From Actinernus sp. WN-2022 (lineage: Eukaryota > Cnidaria > Anthozoa > Actiniaria > Actinernidae): 64,000 bases of DNA. The stretch lies in the NCBI GenBank assembly GCA_030867875.1, contig JAOWCC010000903.1, positions 287,088-351,087 on the forward strand. Direction: 5' to 3'. The stretch's first letter is position 1. Every line of letters starts with the position of its first letter. Made by a program: the position numbers and the translations under genes. This document shows positions 42,708 to 53,869 of the stretch, one piece after another. The notes below the pieces were generated by a model. It ran no database searches, was not told the origin of the DNA, and saw nothing but the letters and a program-made list of their open reading frames with translations.

Positions 42708-43000
42708 GGCTGTTATCTTGACAAGGTGAAAAGTTTATTGTATTATATACGTAGTTGACGGTTACAAATGCAATACATCGATTGATATGCATCCTCCTTG
42801 ACATAAATTCAGTACTTCCATCTTTATAACTCGAGCCAACTCGAGTAGATGATTTTCGACATAAACCGTACTAGTAGTAGTTAAGTACTAGATTCAAGTT
42901 TGTTTCCCTTGAAACTTTAGCAAAGAACAACATGTTAAGGCCAAAGAGCACTGAAGTAACAAATTCTTATAGAGTGACTTTTCCAGCCACTCTATTCAAG

Positions 43001-43154
43001 TTTCTTTGCCTTGAAATGAGAAATGAGAACTACTTCAATAAAGTATCTTCGTATTCCACCTAGCTCAATCAAATACCAACGACACTTAAATCAAGGGATG
43101 TGTACTTCGCTTGAGGGAAAATTCTTAACTTGAGTTGATATAAATGTACTAGTG
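43001..43154. other. Unrecognised spacer
   Basis: Contains AACTTGAGTTGATA-type motifs similar to the 34-kb repeats. Nothing else. Confidence 0.3.
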
Positions 43155-43835
43155 TGCACTGAACTGAAATATCCGCAAGGCGCGTCAATCCCAGTCCTCA
43201 ACACAGGAACGAGGCTCTTTTGTGACTTCGCACACAGGCAACCCAATTTCTTTATAGAGATGGACTACAATACGAATATACTGCCATTTTCAGAGCTTGG
43301 GCTACCTGCGTCTCACAAAAGCCATTTTAGGTCATTTACAAAGTCTTAGACTGAATAAGAAACCCAACTTTTGCCAAAAATCAAGGACGAAGACACAGAC
43401 TTAAAAAACATAATGCGATTTATTTTTATTTTGAAAACACCTGAGCAACCACGGCCATACCAACAATAGTAACCTGCACATTACTGACGGAGCACATGTG
43501 ACAGAAAGACTGGGTTTTGGTTTTTTTCAACTCAAACTCTTCTCCTTCGCTTTTCCAAGCAAACTTACTGTGCATTTGCTTGTCATATCCTTTGCTAATG
43601 CCTCGTATGGTTCCTGGTGATGTTAAAGCCATAACTGGTCTTGGAAACCTCTAAATTTGAAACCAAATGTCATTCTACGATCAAGCGGGAACTACCGAAG
43701 AAAACACTTGCCCCACACCCTCCGTAAAAATCCAAGAAGGCAGACCACGGCGCTGTGTGCATATTGTTCCGTGAATAAAACCTCGCTTTCTCTAGCACTT
43801 AAACGAATGGGGTTCCTTACACGGGTTGTGGGTTA
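43155..43835 (+). repeat. Segment repeated at 50268-50935
   Basis: AACTGAAATATCCGCAAGG through CCTTACACGGGTTG matches 50268-50935 in the same orientation with scattered substitutions and small indels. Beyond 43835 the similarity stops, while the other copy continues into the macrosatellite. Confidence 0.85.
43426..43650 (-). CDS. Candidate terminal exon of an unidentified gene
   Basis: On the minus strand an acceptor (TTTCAAATTTAG) precedes an open frame RFPRPVMALTSPGTIRGISK, then GYDKQMHSKFAWKSEGEEFEL and a stop at 43426; 74 residues. Composition is protein-like and there are no repeats in it, but I recognise no domain. The sister segment at 50508-50749 has lost the acceptor (AG to AA) and carries frameshifts after EFELKK, so that copy is dead. 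Upstream minus-strand sequence (RLSARESEVLFTEQYAHS near 43800) is also open and could be an earlier exon. Confidence 0.35.
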   Translation of the reverse strand, partial: RFPRPVMALTSPGTIRGISKGYDKQMHSKFAWKSEGEEFELKKTKTQSFCHMCSVSNVQVTIVGMAVVAQVFSK

Positions 43836-43964
43836 ATGGGGAAATAAAAATAGAATAATTCAGGAATGATTTACAGATCAGAAGTTGAAGTACAGTATAC
43901 ATTATTAACAAGTTCATTAACCATGCAGTCTCAATCAGTTCTAGACCTGATGAATACCGCAGTC

Positions 43965-44640
43965 ACAGGAAATTTGCACCCCCAGGAAATTTTCACCACC
44001 TAGGAAATTTGCACCTCCTTAGGAAATTTGCACCCCCTTACCAAAAACTGTTTTAAATGTTTCTTCAGACGTATCTTATCTTTATACTGAGGCAGACATA
44101 GCAGAACTGACCTAGGAATCTCATCTGGTTTAGGTTTACGGCGAAAACATAGCGTTGCATTTTCAAGATAATATGTGCATTCAAAGGAGCATTGAGTTCC
44201 GAGGTTTTCGTAGCGTTCATGTTCTGTTACTACTGTAAAAATCGAACTCGTTTCCTAGGTGGACGGCAACGGTTGCACATACATGAATTCTCATTTGGGA
44301 TGTCATCCATACTTCCTATATTTTGGCAGCTATATATACTGGACCAACTACCACATAACTCACACAATATCATATCGGCGTCGTAGCACTCTGGAAGGCG
44401 GCATGTGCAGTGGACCTCGATGATGGTCTTGACCGCGCGCTCGATTCAAATCACCTTAGAGAAATACAATGCAAGGCACAGGGAATGCAGATTGATAAGG
44501 CTTCAGTAAAAGCTGTACGTATACTATCGGCGCTCAATTTGGATCACCTTTAGAATAAGAATATGCAAGACACAGGGAGTGCAACTACATGTAGCTCCTA
44601 AAGTATTGAAGCTTTCCGACGGAACAAGTGAAGTCGGAAA
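43965..44640 (-). repeat. Decayed, inverted partial copy of the macrosatellite unit
   Basis: AGGAAATTTGCACC units (four, 43970-44040), GGAGCATTGAGTTCCGAGG, AACTCGTTTCCTAGGTGG and GCGCTCGATTCAAATCACC are the inverse of blocks in the units at 52850-53650. Here GAGCGCGC occurs without the MITE that every array unit carries, so this copy split off earlier or lacks the insertion. Confidence 0.75.
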
Positions 44641-45354
44641 GCGTATTCATAACGGCTTAAGAGCATCATTGTAGTAAGGTGTCGTAGTTGTGTTTATATT
44701 TGGCATGTCATTGGTGACAAAGGCCGGCATGCAATGGTGCATGTATTTAACGAGCAAATTCAGAGAGCAATTCATATCTCGCCTTTCGTGCACCATTCGG
44801 AAGGCAAATTTGAGGTTGACTTCTACACAGTGCCTGGACTTGATAGCTTCGCGCAGAAGTATATAAGAATGGTAGATTCTCAACTGACTTCATTATAAAT
44901 ATAACTTCAACTACACCATGAAGACGCCCTACAGTTCTTAGTCAAGCAAGTAAAGACCGCAGTGAACTCCAATACCTACGACTTCAAAATGAAGGGAAAT
45001 GAGATGACCGAGAGCACTTCAGCCGATGCTTTACACGATGCTTTTCACAACTCGGCTTAGAAAGAAAGACATTCTCCGAGGTCAAGACACATCTAGAGGA
45101 AGGGTAAGCTCCTATTACAGATAAATTAAGTTAGCAGACCAACGCAGTTGGGATTTTGCAGTAGAATACCCCGGTAGAATACCTCTCATTAAACAAGCTG
45201 TATCCTAATAAGTTGGACAATTATACGCAGAGACATAGACGCTTCGTTAGGAAGGGTACTTGTGTCGATTCTGCTCTTCAAGAACTGATGCGAATACTAA
45301 TTATTTGATCGATGTTACTTCGAGCATAGACACACACATAAGGTGTTATGCTAT
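44641..45354. other. No recognised feature
   Basis: A minus-strand frame (44647-44883) and a plus-strand frame near 44900-45060 are open without a domain I know. I do not support either as a gene. Confidence 0.35.
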
Positions 45355-46340
45355 TATATATCCATGTGAGTGTAAGTCTTTGTGGACACATGTAAGTCCG
45401 AGTGCATAGACACATGTAAGTGTAAAGCTGTTTTAGGCAAGTCTTTGTAGACACACGTTATGTACAGCTATTATACATGTATGTATGTGTAAGTCTTGGT
45501 AGACACATACATGTAAGTCCTAGTGCTTAGACACTTGTAAGTGTAAAGCTGTTTTCGATAAACGTGGAGTCTTTGTAGACACGTTTTGTACAGCTATTAT
45601 CGATACATGTATACGTAAGTGTAAGTCATTCTGCATAAACATACGTAAGGTTATAAAGCTATTATACATACATGTGAGTGTTAAGTCTTATGTTGACACT
45701 TAAATATACAGCTATTATAGATACACATACACCTAATTAAAATCAATGTGGACAAGTCATTGTACATGTGGACACACGTGACGTGTAAGTCTTTGTACAC
45801 ACGTGAAGTGTAAGCTGATGCAATACACGTGAAGTGTAAGCTGTAAGTTGCAATACACGTGAAGTTTAAGTCATTGACACACGTGAAGAGTAAGTCTTTG
45901 TACACACGTGAAGTGTAAGCTGCTGCAATACACGTGAAGTGTAAGCTGTTGCAATACACATGAAGTGTAAGTCATTGACACATATGAAGTGTAAGTCACT
46001 GTAACACACGTGAAGTGTAAGTCTTTGTGACACACCTGAAGTGTAAGTCTTTGTGACACACGTGAAGTGTAAGCTATTATAGCACAAGAAGTGCAAACTA
46101 TTATAGCGCGTAAGTGCAAGTCATTGTGACACACGTCAATTGTAATTATGAGCTATTATAGCACATCAGTGTAAATCACTGTGACACACGCGAAGCGTAG
46201 GTCATTCTGACACACGTGAAGGGTAAGTCATTGTGACAGACGTGAAGCCTAAGCTATTATAGCACGAAGTGTAATCTATTACAACACGAAGTGTAACGTT
46301 ATTGTGACACACGTGAATTATAAGCTATTATAGAGGTAAA
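45355..46340 (+). repeat. About 1-kb minisatellite rich in CACACGTGAAGTGTAAG
   Basis: Roughly 25-30 degenerate units of 28-35 bp. The core is ACACACGTGAAGTGTAAG, followed by TCTTTGTG, TCATTGTG or CTATTATAG. The first third uses ACATGTAAGT variants, the last two thirds ACACGTGAAG. Frames across it are repeat translation. Confidence 0.9.
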
Positions 46341-46379
46341 GGGCGTTTTTTTATGTTAACAATTCCAATTTGTCATTTC

Positions 46380-47190
46380 AAGGTCAGTCGTTATTTCCGG
46401 TGGCCTTTCAATTAGTGGTCTATTCAGTGGCCCGCTATGCACTTACAAAGCAAAACAATTTCAAAATAAAAATTACACAAGATTTTCGTTCGAAAGGAAA
46501 ATCTACGAAAAACGACGGTCATTCGTCCTCGACTTTCCGGGATCGATTTTGTCTGCAAGAAGGAAACCATTCAGCAGCTCCTTCTCGACACGCGCGCGTG
46601 TCGGCAAAACTCAGTAGCAATTTCAATTCTTTCTAGAATAGCAATAAAATCTATTAGTCGTTTTGAAACACTGATTTGTTTCACTTTTGTTTTAATATGT
46701 TTAAGAAATGCTTCGGATAAGAACTCGGGCAAGAGCAATACCCCCGTGGAAGTGTCAATTTTGAAAGTTAAACTTCGTCATGTTACTAATTCGATTTATT
46801 TACCTTGTGCGCTTGGCTGAAGCATCCCAGAGCGCAAAGTTTTGTTTTTTTCAGTTTTCTCATAGAAGAATCATTAACATTTAAAATATATTTCTTAGCA
46901 TAAGCTTGAGTACACAAGTAACCTATTTACAGGTTATCAGAAATATTTGCATTGGGAACTGAGAGAAACTTGGCTTTCAATAGCTGCGGTTACACTACCC
47001 CAGATAAAGTCGTTTACCCAGTAAAACTGGCCCCAATCATATCCATCTGAGGATTGAATTTAGCTGGGTACAACGGTTACACGAAGACCGTTAGTAGTGG
47101 CAGAGGGATGGCATTATCCTGGTTTTTTTTGGTGCGCTATGTTAATGTTTGGCGCGCGTTCATTAATTCGGATTATTCAACCAAAACAAC
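46380..47190 (+). repeat. Rearranged partial copy of the macrosatellite unit
   Basis: 46398-46480 is an inverted copy of the GGCCACTGAATAGACC block; 46490-47060 is a direct copy of 51640-52190 (AAAATCTACGAAAAACGACGG, CATCCCAGAGCGC, CTACCCCAGATAAAGTCG). More diverged from the array than the array units are from each other. Confidence 0.8.
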
Positions 47191-47191
47191 C

Positions 47192-47880
47192 GGTTAGAAG
47201 TTTCGAAAATTTCGAATGTCGAATGGAACGGGATTTTTCGAATTAGACAAACCAGTCGGAAAAATACGCGTTCCATTCGCAGAAACTACCCGGTTATTAG
47301 TAGCCTCGATTTCAATTCTCAAAACTGGCAAATCACGGCAGATCTAAACCGGGAATTTTGAATCTAAACCGGGAATTTTGAATGGAACATCGACCGGAAT
47401 TTTCGGTTCTTTTTGTTGAATGGAAAGCACCCCTAGTCTCAATAGGACGTTCTCTAGAAATTCAGTCGCAAGGAGATGTGCTCTTGTGTAATTTCGGCAG
47501 TCTGTTTGAAGGTTACTGACGCACTTGATGTACCCTGCTGTTCAAGACCTTTAGAACCGGTTTAGAACTAACTATACACACGCTATCTCGGCTGTTATCT
47601 TGTCAAGGTGAAAAGTTTATTGTATTATATACGTAGTTGACGGTTACAAATGCAATACATCGATTGATATGCAGCCTCCTTGTCATAAATTCAGTACTTC
47701 CATCTTTATAACTCGAGCCAACTCGAGTAGATGATTTTCGGCATAAACCGTACTAGTAGTAGTTAAGTACTAGATTCAAGTTTGTTTCCCTTGAAACTTT
47801 AGCAAATAACAACATGTTAAGGCCAAAGGGCACTGAAGTAACAAATTCTTATAGAGTGACTTTTCCAGCCATAGTCTGGC
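47192..47880 (+). repeat. Segment repeated at 41698-43000 (empty copy)
   Basis: Lacks the foldback element at its left edge, the retrotransposon 3' end and the 368-bp element, and so records the pre-insertion state of all three sites. Confidence 0.85.
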
Positions 47881-48005
47881 AGCTTGTGTCTTCCTGTGGG
47901 AATTTTATGAAGAAAGCAAGCCACCCATCTAGATGTGTTAAGGCAACACTAAGGAACAATAAAAACTTTGTTGGCACTTTGGTAATTTGCTAGTATGGCT
48001 GTTAT

Positions 48006-49405
48006 GGGGTATTATAAAATAACCCAGAGGAAACTCGCGTGCTGATTGGCTGAAAGCCGTGTTTATTTGAGAGTCCATAGACCATAGACATGGAAATTCG
48101 CTGGCACGCGATTGTGAATGAAATCAAAATGGCAAACGACAAGGAAGAATGTCTTCACCAAACGTTGGCTTTCAATATGATTGTAATCAGAAAAAGCGAC
48201 ATATATTTAACAAAAATACAGCCAATCGACGAAGTTATCAAATTTGCTAACCATCCCGGCCAAGATATTTTTATTCGCGGATCCAACAAACAAAAGTCAA
48301 AACCACTTTTCATTTAACTTATTTTGTACGGTAAAACTGAAACACACAAACGGCTAACAAGTCTAGTTTTTAAACAACCTCCTTATAGACAAATAGAGTG
48401 AGGAATCGAGCTAGAGACTAGAGTAGGCGAGAGGGAAAAGCAAGGCAACACTCTTTCAATTTTTGTCTCTGTCATTTTTTATCCCAAACTAAACTTAAAC
48501 TAATACGCGTACGGTTCAACTTCAAGTCCGACATTTTGTCGGCGACGAAGTCACGAAATCAGTAATAAGTCAGTTCATATAAGGCCAATTGTTTTCATTC
48601 ACCCTGCTTGGTCTTAGATAATTTAGATAAGGTTTTTAGCTTTCTTGCCATTTTATGAACAACTAGTGAACTACATGAATTTTGCAAACTCACGTGCGAC
48701 AGTCGGTATTTTGTTGATTTTTTTTCACAGTACAAAATGAGCTTTTCCCTCTTACCTTGCACTCTTTAGCCTCATCTCATTGGAAGGAAGGTTCCAACAG
48801 CTATATCTTTCCATTGAGTTTGGGGAAAATAAAAGTTAATTCAACTAAATGTCTAAAAGCTGCTTCAAAGTTCAACAGGAGAATCCTGTTTCCTCGTGTA
48901 CATTCTGTCATTCACTGATTCAGCGACAAAAACACCCAGTTCAAGTCCACTACTCCTTGAATGCCTTACGGGAAAGCATGTATTGAAATCCGACTTATTC
49001 TTTTCGGGGAATGTTGAAGCAGATGTTTTTAAAATAGAGCCACACATTGACACATGCAGAGGACACAGAGCATTCCTTCGTTTTTCTCAGTTCTGTATTG
49101 GGGGATTTCCCACGCTGTGCAAACTCACCGTCGCCGGTCGATTTTTGACGACTTTTACAGTTAGGAGAATTGATCTTCTGATCGTGCGTGCTTAAGATTT
49201 ATCTCGTGTTTTTCCTGTTTGTTATTTTATAAAAGCAATATAACACGCTTTCCATGTCTTTTAGTGTTCTCTTATATAAACACTTGGGATATGTTGGGAG
49301 AACGTTGGGAGCGGCTCGTGATTTTCAAGTTTTTCTTTGTTCTCTCAACATATCCCGCGTGTTTATATAAGAGAACAAAGACATGGAAAGCGTGTTATAT
49401 TACTT
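48006..49405 (-). mobile_element. 1.4-kb hairpin-ended element (copy B)
   Basis: Inverted relative to copy A at 9191-10556. The left edge TTATAAAATAACCCAGAGG matches the right end of copy A; the foldback end (AACACTTGGGATATGTTGGG and inverted ATATCCCGCGTG) lies at 49225-49402. The frame at 48090-48317 (MANDKEECLHQTLAFN) has a broken counterpart in copy A and may be a relic of an element-encoded protein; no known domain. Confidence 0.7.
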
Positions 49406-49477
49406 AATTAAAGAAGGCCATGTGAGGTTTAGCATGGAAACGAGGCTGAGATACATCTGGGTAAAAAAAAACACCTT

Positions 49478-49905
49478 ATTGTTGCTTAAACTTCTGCAAA
49501 CTTGGTAAGACTAACAACCACCCAACACAAGGTATTTTAAAGTGATAATAACTTTGATCACGTGACCAGAAAGGTCGAGCATGAAAACGAGGCTGATTTG
49601 TTTCAACCTCATTTAACTCCGTCAAACTTGCTAAACTTAACATATACGACCTTAAATACTTACACAGCATTCCAATATACATGTAATAATGATTTGTGAT
49701 CACGTGACCAGAAAGATCGCGCATGAAAACGAGGCTGGAATTTGTTTGAATCTCAGCTGTTACCCTATTATTATTGCTTTAACCTCGTCAAACTTACTAA
49801 ACTTGACATATACGACCTCAACTACTCAACACTAGGCATTCCAAAATAATAATGAATAGTGATCACGTGACCAGAAAGGTTGAGCATGAAAACCAGGCTG
49901 AGAGT
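49478..49905 (+). repeat. Tandem repeat of about 160 bp, two and a half units
   Basis: Each unit contains AAACTT-CTAAACTT, CATATACGACCT, a CATTCCAA stretch and ends with GTGATCACGTGACCAGAAAGGT and GCATGAAAACGAGGCTGA. GATCACGTGACC is an imperfect palindrome kept in all three positions. Confidence 0.8.
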
Positions 49906-50267
49906 CTAAACTGTCTTCGTGGTCAGTTGTTTCTGTACTTAAAGTAAAGGGAGGCCACGTTGCACGGGACAGCATGGCAATTGATCAGACATGTCAGCCG
50001 GAAGACAATAAACATGATATTGTGATAATATCCGTTCGATCGAGGACCTGCTAGAGTCGATAACCAAGCTACTGATGACTGTATACCCATCGTTTAGCTT
50101 GTTAAATGATGAGCAGCTCCCACCGCATGTCTCCCTCCCTGACTCAGTCTGGCTTCTTGGATGGCCCATGATGAGATCTCCCACTGATTCCAGAGAAACA
50201 AACATGCACGATGCCCATAACGCGACTTTAATGCGGGTATCAGCGGCCATACCGAGGGGGCGGCAGT
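49906..50267. other. No recognised feature
   Basis: Both strands have open frames (49939-50295 minus, 50075-50332 plus) without a domain I recognise. Confidence 0.35.
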
Positions 50268-50935
50268 TAACTGAAATATCCGCAAGGCGCGTCAATCCCA
50301 GTCCTCAACACAGGAACGAGGCTCTGTTGTGACTTCGCACACAGGCAACCCAATTTCTTTATAGAGATGGACTACAATACGAATATACTGCCATTTTCAG
50401 AGCTTGGGCTACCTGCGTCTCACAAAAGCCATTTTAGGTCATTTACAAAGTGTTACACTGAATAAGAAACCCACCTTTTGCCAAAAATCAAGGACGAATA
50501 CCCATACTTAAAAAAACATAATGCGATTGTTTTTATTTTGAAAACACATGAGCAACCACGGCCATACCAACAATAGTAACCTGCACATTACTGACGGAGG
50601 AAATGTGTGAGAAAGTGTTTTTTTTTTCAACTCAAACTCTTCTCCTTCGCTTTTGAAAACAAACTTACTGTGCATTTGCTTGTCATATCCTTTGCTAATG
50701 CCTCGTATGGTTCCTGGTGTTGTTAAAGCCATAACTGGTCTTGGAAACCTTTAAATTTGAAACCAAATGTCATTCTACGATCAAGCGGGAACTACCGAAG
50801 AAAGCACTTGCCACACGCCCTCCGTAAAAATCCAAGAAGGCAGACCACGGTGCTGTGTGCATATTGTGCCGTGAATAAAACTTCACTTTCTCTAGCACTT
50901 AAACGAATGAGGTTCCTTACACGGGTTGCACGTTT
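50268..50935 (+). repeat. Segment repeated at 43155-43835, abutting the macrosatellite
   Basis: Direct copy of 43155-43835. Its right edge fuses to the first array unit within that unit's exon 2 (see 50929). Confidence 0.85.
50508..50749 (-). pseudogene. Dead copy of the 43426-43650 exon
   Basis: Begins like the intact copy (MALTTPGTIRGISKGYDKQ) but the acceptor is AA instead of AG, and an indel after EFELKK shifts the rest to an unrelated frame. Confidence 0.5.
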
Positions 50936-51048
50936 TCTTGAACTGTGAAACAAGTCTGATAAAACACAGTTGAGATGCGAAAACGAAAGCAAACAAAAGC
51001 ATTCAAGTCCAAAACAGATATACAGCAAAACACTCACCTTTCAGCCAT
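50792..51048 (-). pseudogene. Array-edge chimera: exons 1-2 of the repeat gene fused to foreign sequence
   Basis: Exon 1 (51038-51048, MAE) and its donor are intact, and the acceptor of exon 2 is kept at about 50944. After SSRKRA at 50929 the array sequence stops and the frame continues as TRVRNLIRLSARESEVLF to a stop at 50792. The foreign part is also present without the array at about 43740-43830. If spliced, a peptide of about 55 residues with the same basic N-terminus but no HTH domain would be made. Confidence 0.45.
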
Positions 51049-52645
51049 TGTAACGAAATCAATAAGTAGAGTGTGTTGGAGATTGTCTAGTCAAATAAGT
51101 GACACTACCCTCCTGTATATCAGTCTAATGCAAGCGGCACGTTCTATCTGATGCACAACACAAAATGAATAACTTGAATTTGACAGCTGGCTATTGTTTG
51201 TCTTTTTGCACAAAAGAAATCTCGGGCATCCAATCACATTGTGCGAACTTGTTAAAAATCGGCAACACCTAAGATTACTAAAGGACCCTTTTATATCCAC
51301 TACAGCCATTCTCAGTGTTCTCGTGTATCTTTATTGGGCACTAATCTTCGAATTTCTTGAAACAGATGATTTAGTGAGTGTAGCTGGAATAGGCTACGAT
51401 TGGTGGCTATACGCTAGTAGTATTCCAACGTTATCACTTCCGCGAAAAGGTTTAGAGACGCTGCAGGGAACTTCTTCTGACAAATACCGGTGTACCAGAG
51501 ACTTTTCCATTTTCCCGTGTGGGTATCAGCAGTTTTCTTGCCCTTGCAGTGTTTTCGCGTTTTTGATCTTGAACATTCTTATTAAAAAAAGAACCGCGTC
51601 ATATGCCACGCCTTTTTATGCTTTTGTTTCTGCTTGATTTTCGAAATGAAAATCTACGAAAAACGACGGTAATTGATACGGGATTGATTTTGTTTGCAAG
51701 AAGGAAACCATTCGGTAGCTCCTTCCGCGACCAAATTCAGGAGCAATTTCGATTCTTTGTAGAATAGCAATAAAATCAATTAGTGGTTTTGAAACACTGA
51801 TTGCTTTCAGTTTTGTTTTAATATGTTTAAGAAATGATACGGATAAGAACTCGAGCAAGAGCAATACCCCCGTGGAAGTGTCAATTTTGAAAGTTAAACT
51901 TCGTCATGTTGCTAATTCAATCTATTTACCTTGTGCGATTGGCTGAAGCATCCCAGAGCGCGAAATTTGAAAGTTTTTTCCAGTTTTCTCATAGAAGAAT
52001 CATTAACATTTAAAATATATTTCTTAGCATAAGCTTGAGTACACAAGTAACCTATTTACAGGTTATCAGAAATATTTGCATTGGGAACTGAGAGAAACTT
52101 GGCTTTCGATAGCTGCGGTTACACTACCCCAGATAAAGTCGTTTACCCAGTAAAACTGGCCCCAATCAAATCCATCTGGGGATTGAATTTACTTGGAGAA
52201 GGGACCGTCTAGCGTCTGTCAACGCACGCATAATACGCTATCAAGTGACTATGAGTCACCTTTATCACAAACATGCCGGCTGTTTGAACAAAGAAGTCCA
52301 TTTCGTTGCGAAAGTCCAAAATTGCATCATTCCAAATTTGATAACTGAAAGATAAAGAAGAATCAGTGAACTGTTCTCGTCAAAAACTACCGGTGGCCCA
52401 GGAAATTTGCATAGCCGTAAATTTGCACTCCGCGGTGCAAATTTTCCTAGACAATTTTCCAAGAAAATTTGCACCCCCTCCCAGAGTCTATCGTTTTCTT
52501 ACCTATTATCTGAATTAAGCGCGTGAAATTGACGTAATTAAAGTTACGTAACATACTCATTTACAGTTTAGGTTTCTTATCTCTTGAATACTTTATATTT
52601 TGAAATTGTTTTGCTGTCTCAGTATGTTAGCGCGTGCATAGCGGG

Positions 52646-53235
52646 CCACTGAATAGACCACTAATCGAAAGGCCGCCGCAAAGTAACGAGCTTGAAATGA
52701 CAAATTCTTAACATCAAAAACGCGTTAATCGAATATTGAGATCTAACACAGCTCATTAAATATTTAGAAGTCTTACAGAAACTTCATAGGGAATTTCGGC
52801 ACTCCCATGTATTTTCGAATAAAATAATTTTATTACTTAATAATAGTCTAAGGTGATTTGAATTGAGCGCTTTTACTGAAGCCTTATAAATCGGCACTCC
52901 CTGTGTGTTGCATTGTATTTCCCTAAGGTGATTTGAATCGAGCGCGCGGCCATCCCTTCATGTAGGACGACACGAATTGCTACCAAATTGTATTCTATTG
53001 TATTGTGTTGCGTTCTATCGAATTGTATTGTATTTTTGGTAAAAATTCGTGTCGTCCTACATAAAGGGATTGCCGAGCGCGCGGCCGATAGTTTACGTAT
53101 AAACGTAGTCACAGTTGCTTAGCACTTGAATAATTTTATTTTTGAATTTATTTGGCTTTGCTTTGCAATGTTAGGCGTAAATAGCGGGCCACTGAATAGA
53201 CCACTAATTGAAAGCCGCCGCTAAGTGCCGACCCG
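52646..53235 (+). repeat. Two direct GCGGGCCACTGAATAGACC blocks within each unit
   Basis: About 50 bp (GCGGGCCACTGAATAGACC then GGCCGCCGCAAAGT) at 52638-52685 and again at 53183-53225, bracketing the MITE. The same pair recurs in units 2-4 (56230/56788, 59789/60347, 63355/63897) and once, inverted, at 46398. Confidence 0.8.
52948..53074. mobile_element. Pentanucleotide-core MITE in unit 1
   Basis: Same ends as 31488-31642, flanked on both sides by GAGCGCGC (52940-52947, 53075-53082). Short core form, 127 bp. Confidence 0.85.
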
Positions 53236-53869
53236 ATAATTGAATTTGGCGGGAATCTTGAAATAATCCAGTTAGAATGTGCAACCGGTGCCGTCCACCC
53301 AGCAAACGAGTTCGATTTTGACAGCAGTAACAGAACATGAACGCTACGAAAACCTCGGAACTCAATGCTCCTTTGAATGTACATATTATCTTGAATAAAT
53401 ACATTGTAAGTTAGTAAGAAGTTTTAAAATGTGCATCGTTATTAAACTCCGTTTGGCAAGCTAAAATGCATAGCCGGACACAAACTTGCGTTCAAAATGC
53501 AACGCTAAGTTTTCGCCGTAAACCTAAAGCACATGAGATGCCTAGGTGACTTCTGCTATGTCTGCCACAGCATAAAGATAAGAAACGTCTAAAGAAACAC
53601 TTAAAACATTTATTAGCAAGGGTGTGCAAATTTCCTAGGAAATTTTCACCGCGGGTGCAAATTTCCTGTGACACCGGTACGACTTGATTCGCACAATGAT
53701 TTCCGCCGCAATCACAAACATCACACTGAAACGAACATAACCTTGAACTAACTAAAACAATTCAACTGGTCAGGCCCCTTCATGGTCATTTTATTATACT
53801 GGTGGTAAAGTTATAAACAGATGCACCGCCTGTTCTAAAATGTGTAAGGCGATCGGCAATGCGCTGTGT

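Larger units (their letters stand above)
41698..43000 (+). repeat. Segment repeated at 47192-47880 (insert-bearing copy)
   Basis: GGTTAGAAGTTTCGAAAATT to GCGTTCCATTCGCAG, AGGACGTTCTCTAGAAATTC and CGACATAAACCGTACTAG occur in the same order and orientation at 47192-47880. This copy has extra blocks at 42085-42325 and 42340-42707. Non-coding as far as I can see. Confidence 0.85.

Noticed and set aside
43940..43990. Possible hammerhead ribozyme (CTGATGA near 43950)
   Set aside because: No GAAA box at the right distance and no closing stems.
45681..46134. Three minus-strand frames with repeated LHFTCV-type text
   Set aside because: They are translations of the 45355-46340 minisatellite in three frames.
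48896..49195. 99-codon plus-strand frame in element copy B
   Set aside because: The matching region in copy A (9450-9760) does not keep the frame, and no domain is recognisable.
51194..51637. 147-codon plus-strand frame in array unit 1
   Set aside because: Units 2-4 lack seven bases (GGCTATACGCTAG versus GGCTAG), which shifts the frame, and the text shows no domain. It also overlaps the upstream region of the minus-strand gene.
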